Origin: Neoechinorhynchus agilis
Taxonomy: Eukaryota; Acanthocephala
NCBI GenBank assembly: GCA_051530055.1
Contig: CM121341.1
Location: 17,112,001-17,176,000, forward strand
DNA length: 64,000 bases
Direction: 5' to 3'
Within the stretch, counting starts at the first letter, position 1. Each line of letters begins with the position of its first letter. Shown here in pieces: positions 57,217-64,000 of the stretch. The notes below the pieces were generated by a model. That model made no database searches. It was not told the origin of the DNA and saw only the letters and a program-made list of their open reading frames with translations. A program made the position numbers and the translations under genes.

Positions 57217-57450
57217 TCAATTTTTGAAAACACTCCATTGGGCCGTTGTTATCACGCTTGCCGTTTGGCCCCGTTGAATAGCCACACTCAAGGGTTGGAT
57301 GAGGTAGTTCCTTTGTCTGTGATCTCCGCTGGCTTTTATGAGTAGTCGGCCTATCTCCGCGCAAAATTTCTTTGCCGAAACTCCAAACGCCCCATTTGTC
57401 TCCACACCGAAATTGCGGTGGTAGGATTGATAGGCGTTTTGATTGTTTGA
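57217..57450 (-). mobile_element. R2-like non-LTR C-terminal tail fragment
   Basis: The minus-strand frame carries TNGAFGVSAKKFCAEIGRLL, then DHRQRNYLIQPLSVAIQRGQ and TASVI. It aligns with ETLGCLGKEADYFLPRLGGM and FLIQRISAAIQRGNAA of the 38-583 copy. Only the last third of the domain is present. The sequence further upstream (to about 57.45 kb) has a disrupted frame. Confidence 0.7.
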
Positions 57451-57655
57451 CGAAAATCTTATAAGGGCATTTGGCGAGCGAGGGAAATCAACTGCGCAAA
57501 TTTTAGAGACTCTTTTATGAATCGTTTCAAGACGACGAATTATTAACTTGGACAGGTTTCAAACGAGCAAATTTTTTGATTCTAATTCAGTCCCGTTTAT
57601 TTTAAACGAAACCTCTTTCCCGCATTAACTAATTATATTTTACCCATTTCAGCAT

Positions 57656-59473
57656 TCACTCCCCTGAGCGAGTCTTTTTAAGCTTTCGTCTCTTCGCTGA
57701 CACCGACTTGAATGAAACTTGTACGTTTTCGCTTTTCTGCACACTGCATCGCGCTTCCTTTTTGGTATTCATTAACTTATTGATTGCTAGAATGTCTTCT
57801 TTATCAGGGTCGTAATATTCTTCGGATTCTGGCAATAAAGAACTCTCCGGCAATTCCAAATTATTTCCATCGACAACGGTATTTCCATTTCTAACATCCT
57901 CAACCTCGTTCTTAATGGGTCGTTTCTTCCAAATGATCTCTTCAGGTTTTACAAGTTATTGGGTATGAGAGCTAAATTTTAATTTTACCTCTAGTTGCTG
58001 GATTATGGTAGTAAATTTTTCCATCAACAGTTTTCGATTCTATCCATTGGAGAACACTTGAATGGTTCGACGTTTTGTCTTCACTCGATTGAACAATGTT
58101 TTGACGTTCTAGATGGACGAGCAATCTACCATACAATTGAGAAACGATAAGCCAAAACCAACATTATTCGAAAAAATCTTAATGAACCCACTGATACCCG
58201 TGACGTTTGGACTGACTTGCGCTGCTTTAACCAAAAATGTTCTTTCAAAAATATTGGTCGTTTCGATTTCATTACGAGTACTTCCTTTCTTGCTCAACAC
58301 AAATTACCCAAATAATCTATTAGATGCCTTCATGGGAACGTCTTAGATGTCTTATCACTATTTTTTAGGAAAAATAATTTGAAATTACTTTCTATTTCAG
58401 AAATTAAATATCTTGGCTTACTGAAAAACTCAAAGGAACGAGTGGTCTACATTTTCTTTGAAAAATTAAAGAAGTCGTACATGGAATGCTTGCTTTCAAT
58501 TTCTTTAAAAAAATATATTTCAAGATGCAGTAAATTGTTGACCTTTTAAAGAAATTGAATCATTAACGTTAGTCTTTGAGTGAGAACATTTTTGGGAATT
58601 CCTTAATTTAAAGCGATTTGGTTTCACGTTTTTCAAAATCGTTTCTTCAAAAAAATTTCGCCAAAAAAGAGCAGATTTCTTCGTTTTGAATTTAAATTGG
58701 GGAGGTAGACAAGCGTCTTTCAAAATGGACTGAACTTTTCGACGTTTGATGGAAAATTTTAAGTAATTTTAAGTGTGCAAATAAAAAACAATCGGATTCG
58801 ATAAATTATTTCAATTAACACATTATATATATCTATCTAAAAAAAGCGTGAATAATTCAAATTTGTCTTAAAACATTTCTTTGATTAAAGAATATTTTTA
58901 AGATAGGAAAAGGACTTGGCGCATTCTATCGAGGGGACAGTGTTGCACAAAACGCTCAGATGCGAGCAAGGATTCGTTGGCAAGCAATAACTATTGCACT
59001 TACAGTGGCTACGATGTACTATTACAAAAACTATGGGAAACAATTACAGCCGGAAGTAGAGGACGATTTAAGATTCGAAAAAGATTTTGAATGAACGAAC
59101 GTTTGACTTCTCGTCCATAGGCTGATGCAACGAATATATCATCCTTTTTGTCTGTTTTGTATTTGTTCAATGCAGCCTTTACACTATTTCTAATACAAAT
59201 TTAAGTCAATAATCGAACCTTTTCGATATGTGACAGAACACCTTGAACCATATTGTTCACATAAACTCCGCGTTCAGCTTCTTGCTTGAGCTTTTCCAAC
59301 TTACGGTTTACATTGCACTTATGTCTATTTCCTCGCTCGTGATGCCTGATGCTCTAAGAAGTCTACTTTTTTAAAGAACAAATCCAAATTAAACTCACGA
59401 TCGGATTGCTAGCAAACCAACAGTCGCAATACTCGCAGTATTTACGGGGATTTGATTTCCAATAGTCCGCCAT
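57656..59473 (-). CDS. WBP4: WBP4/FBP21-like spliceosomal protein (U1-type zinc finger plus WW domain)
   Basis: Exons 59473-59399 and 59353-59219 encode MADYWKSNPRKYCEYCDCWF then NPISIRHHERGNRHKCNVN, a matrin/U1C-type C2H2 finger at the extreme N-terminus as in WBP4. Exons 58108-57989 and 57939-57656 give a WW domain (LQWIESKTVDGKIYYHNPAT, then IIWKKRP). An acidic stretch (ELPESSLLPESEEYYDPDKE) and a basic C-terminus KRRKLKKTRSGE follow. Human WBP4 has two WW domains; one is seen here. The protein acts in pre-mRNA splicing and binds proline-rich spliceosome components. An extra exon near 59189-59101 is needed for phase but its edges are unsure. The intron between the finger and WW exons contains a gene on the other strand. 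Confidence 0.85.
58113..59094 (+). CDS. HIGD2A: HIG1 domain protein, HIGD2A-like
   Basis: Two exons (58113-58238 and 58903-59094; 664-nt intron) encode 105 residues, as in human HIGD2A (106). The HIG1 domain shows NPLIPVTFGLTCAALTK as the first membrane helix, FYRGDS..NAQMRARIRWQA as the conserved matrix loop (the family's RGNS..MMRTRIAAQ) and TIALTVATMYYYKNYG as the second helix. Members sit in the mitochondrial inner membrane and assist cytochrome c oxidase and supercomplex assembly. The donor used (AAT|GTTCTT) is weak, so the first helix may be a few residues longer. The ATG follows TTCTAG directly. The gene lies on the plus strand inside WBP4, which runs on the minus strand. Confidence 0.88.
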
Positions 59474-59574
59474 GGACACACACAAAACGGTATCTAGAAA
59501 ACACAAAAATATCTATTTTTAAGGCGAAGTAAAGAAAAATAATTTTATGGAGAAAAATCGTTGTGATGAACGTA

Positions 59575-59830
59575 AGAATGTGTGAAAGTGGTAAAAAAAT
59601 TATATATCAAAGCATGACTTTAATTGAAATATTTCGTCCATTCACGCTGGACTTCTTCAGTCGAGAGATAATAAAGTTATGTAGCATTTTCGCAATGAAA
59701 GTTCGTTAGCGAAAACGCGAAAAAGCTACATAACTTTAACAATAATTGACTGAAGAAGTCAAGTGTGAATGGACGAAATATTTCAATTAAAGTCATGCTT
59801 TGATGTATAATTTTTTTCCACTTTCACATA
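59575..59830. mobile_element. MITE family E, palindromic
   Basis: Left arm GTGTGAAAGTGGTAAAAAAA, ATCAAAGCATGACTTTAATT and GAAATATTTCGTCCATTCAC is mirrored by right arm GTGAATGGACGAAATATTTC, AATTAAAGTCATGCTTTGAT and TTTTTTTCCACTTTCACA. Arms are about 85-115 bp with a short AT-rich centre that also pairs (TAAAGTTATGTAGC / GCTACATAACTTTA). One copy in the window; no coding capacity. Confidence 0.85.
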
Positions 59831-60144
59831 CTCATGGATTTTATTTCTAACGTAAGAATGGCTATTTTTAGGGATTAATTTCGGACCTGCGTTTATAACT
59901 CGAAAGAAAACTAAAAGTTGTGGTTGATTAAAGTTGTCAATATTGATAATTGGAGATGTTGTGATAGTCCAAAGGTCCATTCTCGAGAAATATTTCTATC
60001 TAATATGTTTTTCCGAGATATTATGATCATCACATCACCAAATCGGTGTATTTTTCGGTGATGAGAAGAATAGAGATCAATTTTATAGATTCCCAATATT
60101 TCGTTCGTCTTGTTGTACTTAGTCAAGTTATAACTTCAAACAAT

Positions 60145-60230
60145 CTGATCAATAGACTGAAGAAGGCCTGCGCGAAGGCCGAAATTTATCAAATAAATCA
60201 ATTATTAAAATTCGCTACAAAAAAAAGTAA
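60145..60230 (+). repeat. MITE family A, right-end fragment
   Basis: GACTGAAGAAGGCCTGCGCG, AAGGCCGAAATTTATCAAAT and ATTCGCTACAAAAAAAAG match the last 80 bp of the 800-1075 copy. Confidence 0.8.
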
Positions 60231-60562
60231 AAAAATACATATATTAATTTCTTTACAATCTCTAAATCTCTTATTCAGAAGAATTTTCCCTTGATTTTAT
60301 CGCTAAATGTTTAGTACTCAATCTGCTTTAAAGCGTTATTCGTTATGAATTCGTATCTTTCATTGGCGTAATATTTACTTTTACCATTCGAATCTTTCAA
60401 GGTGTCGATGAGGCGTTGTCGAATTTAATCCGTGTCATGAATAAATTTTAAAATGCCAAAAAGTAAAGGTCATCTTAAGTAAGGTACTGATTTCTCCTGA
60501 TTTTGTTAAAATCAGATTGAATTTAAAAATTTAAGTTTCGATTTTCAGACCACTTTTTGTTA

Positions 60563-60737
60563 GTACAGTCGAACGTCAATTATCCGGATCGGAATGCTGT
60601 CTTACTTAACTTCTGTTGCTAAGTGATTAATTTCAACAATAGCGCTAAAGCTATGCAATTCTACCCAATATTTGGCTTTTCCGTTAAAAACTGGATCCGG
60701 TCTTAATTAATTCGGATAAACGATGTTCTACTGTACC
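60563..60737 (+). mobile_element. Pogo/Tigger-like MITE, complete
   Basis: It begins TACAGTCGAACGTCAATTAT and ends ATTCGGATAAACGATGTTCT followed by ACTGTA. The two ends are imperfect inverted repeats of about 25 bp flanked by TA. The CAGTNGAAC..TTATCCG terminus and TA target are typical of pogo/Tigger (Tc1/mariner superfamily) non-autonomous copies. Length is about 175 bp; related copies at 3.74, 19.5 and 29.25 kb. Confidence 0.8.
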
Positions 60738-61319
60738 CTAGAGACAAATAGCAAATGACTATGTTTGTCTTCAGTTTACTAAAACCAAATGAGGCGTCTA
60801 TTAAACGTCATTGATATATGTGAAATTGAAGGGAATTTAAGGCGTTAATTCTATGTTATAAATGTGCCCAGAGTTAAATTCGAATGATAAACATGACTTT
60901 TAAACACGTTGAGTTCAAAAGCTCATACAAAAACGTTGAATTTTTTAAACGAGCTTTTATCATAAGAAAAACGGGTGGTGCGGAATCCGGCGAAAAAGTT
61001 CTCTTAAAAGCCAATTACCGGAACTCAATACAGCACCAAACTCGCTTTTTCCTTCTGATGATGCCATGAAACAAAAAATCCTGAAATTAAAGATTCGACT
61101 TAGTCCATTTTGCTCTTAATTGCCCTTGATCTCTATTAATGGAAAAAGTGCACAAATTTCATCAATAATTTTTCGATATTTTTCCGTTTTTCTTTACCAT
61201 AAATTCAGTGTTGAGAACGCATTTGCCAATAGCTTAAATGTTTGCAGCCGAAAATATGTGATCTTTATACTTCCAATAGGTTCTTTGTTCATATTCGAGT
61301 GCATTACTCTATTATTCAG

Positions 61320-62137
61320 ATGGTTCCAGAAAATATCAGCAAAAATATATTCCTGATTACAGGCGTACCAGGTTTATGTAACAAGTTGCCGTTACTTTAT
61401 ACATTTTTCGATTAAAGGTTGTGGAAAAACGACAGTTGTTAGAAAAGTTGTAGAGCACTTAGAGAAGATCGGATGCTCGACATTAGGAATGGTGAGCGAT
61501 GAGGTTCGGCTTAACGGTCGTCGTATCGGATTTGACCTAAATTGTTTTAATGGAACAACAAATCAACGATACATTTTGTCACGAGTGAAGTTTGTTTTTT
61601 CTTTTAGTTTTACAATAATTCTAAACAGAGAACATTGCGATTTGAACGGAAACGAAACACATTCAAGAGTCAGCAGTTATATTGTCTACAAGAACCAAGT
61701 GGCGTTAGCCGTTAGATTTATGAGAAATGTGAGATTTAATGCAGGTCTGTCCTTATTAGCAGTTTATAGAACATGCATGAATCCAAGTTATTGATTATTG
61801 ACGAAATCGGAAAGATGGAGTTGTTGTGCGACGAATTCTTTAGTTTTACCCAAGAGGTTCTTGGTAAGCAGAACCAAATGTTACTTGCAACTGTACCCAT
61901 CAAATTCTCGCAAAAATCAATTATCAAGGAATTGATTGAAAGTCGACGAACTCATTCTTTAACAGAGGTAAAATGAAATCAATGCTGGACCGTGCCTTTC
62001 ACTGCATACTCACTATGTAGGTCAATCGAAGCAACCGCAATGAACTCGTGAAAATAGTTACTCACAATATTATAAAAGTAATAGACTTTAATCGTGTAGA
62101 TAGTTTTGTATTTAATGATCGACCGAATTCTGGATGA
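61320..62137 (+). CDS. NTPCR: Cancer-related nucleoside-triphosphatase (NTPCR/THEP1 family)
   Basis: Exons 61320-61371, 61418-61728, 61770-61967 and 62021-62137 join in phase to about 225 residues (human 190). Walker A is split by intron 1: FLITGVPG|CGKTTVVRK. Further motifs are DEVRLNGRRIGFDL, YIVYKNQVALAVRF and Walker B LLIIDEIGKMEL. RSNRNELVKIVT near the end matches the human ENRNHLLPDIVT. Family members hydrolyse NTPs slowly; the cellular role is unclear. About 20 residues after ILSRV (KFVFSFSFTIILN) look like untranslated intron, but no phase-compatible splice removes them, so they are kept. The ATG follows ATTCAG directly. Confidence 0.9.
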
Positions 62138-62479
62138 ATGCCCTCTAAAGATTTCCAAATATCAAAAGAGAGTTTACTGACTCTACAAGTTGTTACTGCT
62201 TAGTCTTAAAAAATATTCGCGTTTTCGACTAACGGTCCGACCATTCAGCATGACCGGTATTTGACATTGAAAAACATCGTTTTTACTTAAATGCAGACCG
62301 GTTATCTCACTTCCTGGCGATGGCGATTAGCCCACAGCTTCAGATAAAGAGTTCATATTTGCAGAATGTTAAGGGTTTACTTAATTCTCTGATTGCGAGA
62401 TGCAATGACTTAAATAGTGGTCGGATCATGTCTTTTTATTTTGTCTCGCACTATACTAACGTTGACAATGAGGTAGCGG

Positions 62480-63115
62480 CATGAGCACTCGAGAAACGGT
62501 TGAATGAGAACGAAGAGGACTTAAATATATTCGGAATGCTACCGACGGACGTGATTGGACCCACTTTCGATATAACGACCGACGCTATAGACAAATCCGT
62601 CGACTGTAATAGGAAACAGCTTTGCTACCGTCTTGGCATTGATTTTCCTCGATGATTTGGAAATGCAGTGCAAATTCCCGCATGTAACGCCGAGCCAAAT
62701 TTATCTCCATTATGTGGATGATGTGTTGTTCACTTGCAGCGAGGATTGTGAGGTCGACGACAATGAAAGGAGGTTGAATTCGATGGATCCTACTGAAGGG
62801 AATAAGGTGACGCGAGACAAACCGTCGGATTATCTACCATTTCTCAATTTGTACTTTAAAGTTAATGACATCACTGATCTCGGGTGGTGTCGCAAACCGT
62901 AAAAGGATAGTTATGCATCGAAATTCGCATTATCTTATTGGTAATGAAATTAGCAATTTATGCTAAGATGCACAAGAAAACACTGATTTGCTCATCGTCA
63001 TGAACAGCGAAATGGTTGGCGATCGACAGAGTGAGCGAGATTTTCGCTGATAATGGATTCAAACGTAACGAGATCATGCGGTTCCAGAAGCGGTGTTATT
63101 CAATGGAGAACTTCC
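62480..63115 (+). mobile_element. Penelope-like retroelement fragment
   Basis: Reverse-transcriptase motifs of the Penelope type are visible: a palm segment with YLHYVDDVLFTC, then the characteristic DYLPFLNLYFKVND..RKP and HRNSHY and ICSSS segments. It is a broken, 5'-truncated relic with several disruptions. The GIY-YIG endonuclease expected downstream in full elements is not recognised. It lies between NTPCR and NAA40. Confidence 0.6.
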
Positions 63116-63659
63116 GCTTTGATGTCGCTATTGCAACACGCTTCACATCTCCACGGTGTTTTGTAGATTTCAGAGGAATCGTAAAACGGCGAAAGTTCGG
63201 AGAATGTGTCTATTTACAACCAAAACTTGAAATTCTAATTTGTTTATTGCTGCTGCTTCTTCTCCTTCTCGGATCCCTGTTTCTACTCTTATCTTATTCT
63301 TTAATTCGCAATTTTTCCAATTCCCTAATCGTCGCTTCGTTCTGCTTGTTGTTAAAACCATCCATTTCCACTCTGGAAATTTTTCGCCATTTCGTTAAGT
63401 AGTTGATTCTATCCAAAGAATTAATCAGTTTCTAAGTTTCTGATGACATCCGTGAAAAAGATGTTTTACGTTCTTGGAGTGAAGAGCCCGCGTCGAATAG
63501 AAATAAGCTTGACCTTCAAATCATAGAGAGATTTGTAATCACAAAAAACCGATATAAAAATCTTATTTGCTTTTTAGATTATGCTTAAAGAATCTGAGGA
63601 AGTACTGCTCACTTTTTTTCGCGTTACTGTTCTCGACTTGAAATCAGTTAAACCAGCTT

Positions 63660-64000
63660 TTGTCTGAAGACACAAGAAATGAATTTCTGAAGCGGAACTG
63701 CATTATCCATGGAATCTGTCCAGGAAATAAGATCTCGACCGAAGACCGAGTGAAAATCTTCGCCCTATTTAAGGCGAATATGGAGGCGATGTATCGCAGC
63801 TCCTCGTTTGGTTGGAAGGTGGATCATAAGAAAAAGGAGCTATTTCATAAAGAATCCAAATATTTTCTTGTGTTTCAACAACAGGTACTTATTGGTTTCG
63901 TTCATTTCAGACTTGATCTTGACGACGGAAGGGATGTTTTGTATTTGTGAGTCTTTTTTTCAGCTCAATTTATTTTTTTGCGAATAAGGTACGAAATTCA
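63660..64000 (+). CDS. NAA40: N-alpha-acetyltransferase 40 (NatD), partial
   Basis: The exon ending at 63946 encodes DRVKIFALFKANMEAMYRSS, then FGWKVDHKKKEL, KYFLVFQQQ and GFVHFRLDLDDG and DVLY. After a 42-nt intron (GTGAGT..AATAAG) the frame resumes as LYEIQ at 63989-64000. This matches the NAA40 run GWKDREKREEM..FSHFRFDVE..VLYCYEVQLE. NatD is a GNAT-fold enzyme that acetylates the N-termini of histones H4 and H2A. The acetyl-CoA site lies beyond the window end. The 5' part is unclear: the frame is open from about 63645 and begins after ACCAG, so the first exon(s) lie upstream and were not identified. Confidence 0.88.

Noticed and set aside
61585-61630. Small intron in NTPCR removing KFVFSFSFTIILN
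   Set aside because: No GT..AG pair in this stretch restores the downstream frame, while reading through keeps phase with every other junction.
63016-63402. Open frame with a Leu-rich hydrophobic stretch after the Penelope-like relic
   Set aside because: Its first part is retroelement-derived and the hydrophobic run comes from a CT-rich simple sequence; not called as a membrane protein.

Overview
The window is nuclear DNA from an animal. It is AT-rich, its protein-coding genes are split by short GT..AG introns, and it carries two canonical nuclear tRNA genes and many transposon relics. Gene content (SIX3/6 homeobox, NHERF-type PDZ protein, Ly6-like protein, GT10 fucosyltransferase, soluble adenylyl cyclase) is metazoan. 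Introns of mostly 40-54 nt and several AG|ATG gene starts would fit a nematode or other compact ecdysozoan, but the phylum cannot be fixed from the sequence alone.

Layout. 1-1.1 kb holds a fragment of an R2-like non-LTR element and a MITE. 1.1-4.8 kb is a gene-dense block: IER3IP1 (minus) diverges from FTSJ1 (plus), which is followed by the exosome subunit EXOSC7. 4.8-8.4 kb is non-coding with MITE relics and leads to a SIX3/6 homeobox gene (8.4-9.4 kb). 9.4-19.5 kb is gene-poor: a one-PDZ NHERF-like gene (13.7-14.4 kb), an unrecognised ORF (15.1 kb) and tRNA-Pro. 19.5-31.3 kb holds a PiT/SLC20 phosphate transporter, a CDK-like kinase lacking key catalytic residues, LRR1 (whose first intron contains a 17-unit, ~186 bp satellite array) and mitochondrial-type TrpRS (WARS2), whose 2 kb intron is packed with nested repeats. 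33.4-35.8 kb is a UshA/5'-nucleotidase-type phosphoesterase. 37.3-41.3 kb is a degraded APE-type LINE on the minus strand, followed by another R2-like fragment and tRNA-Met. 42-48.6 kb is a large soluble adenylyl cyclase (ADCY10-like). 50.9-54.6 kb has three minus-strand genes for secretory-pathway proteins (Ly6-like, a short secreted peptide precursor, a fucosyltransferase). 55-57.5 kb is repeat debris (SINE, two R2-like fragments). 57.7-59.5 kb is WBP4 with a HIGD2A-like gene nested antisense in one of its introns. 59.5-64 kb holds MITEs, NTPCR, a Penelope-like fragment and the start of NAA40, cut by the window end.

The genes are mostly unrelated housekeeping functions. The only functional cluster suggested is FTSJ1-EXOSC7 (tRNA modification, RNA decay) in tandem. 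Introns are bimodal: tiny ones, and a few of 0.7-3.1 kb that hold satellites, MITEs or a nested gene. No previously undescribed defence or mobile system was evident. The most unusual items are the intronic satellite, the nested HIGD2A gene, the degenerate kinase and several unnamed MITE families.
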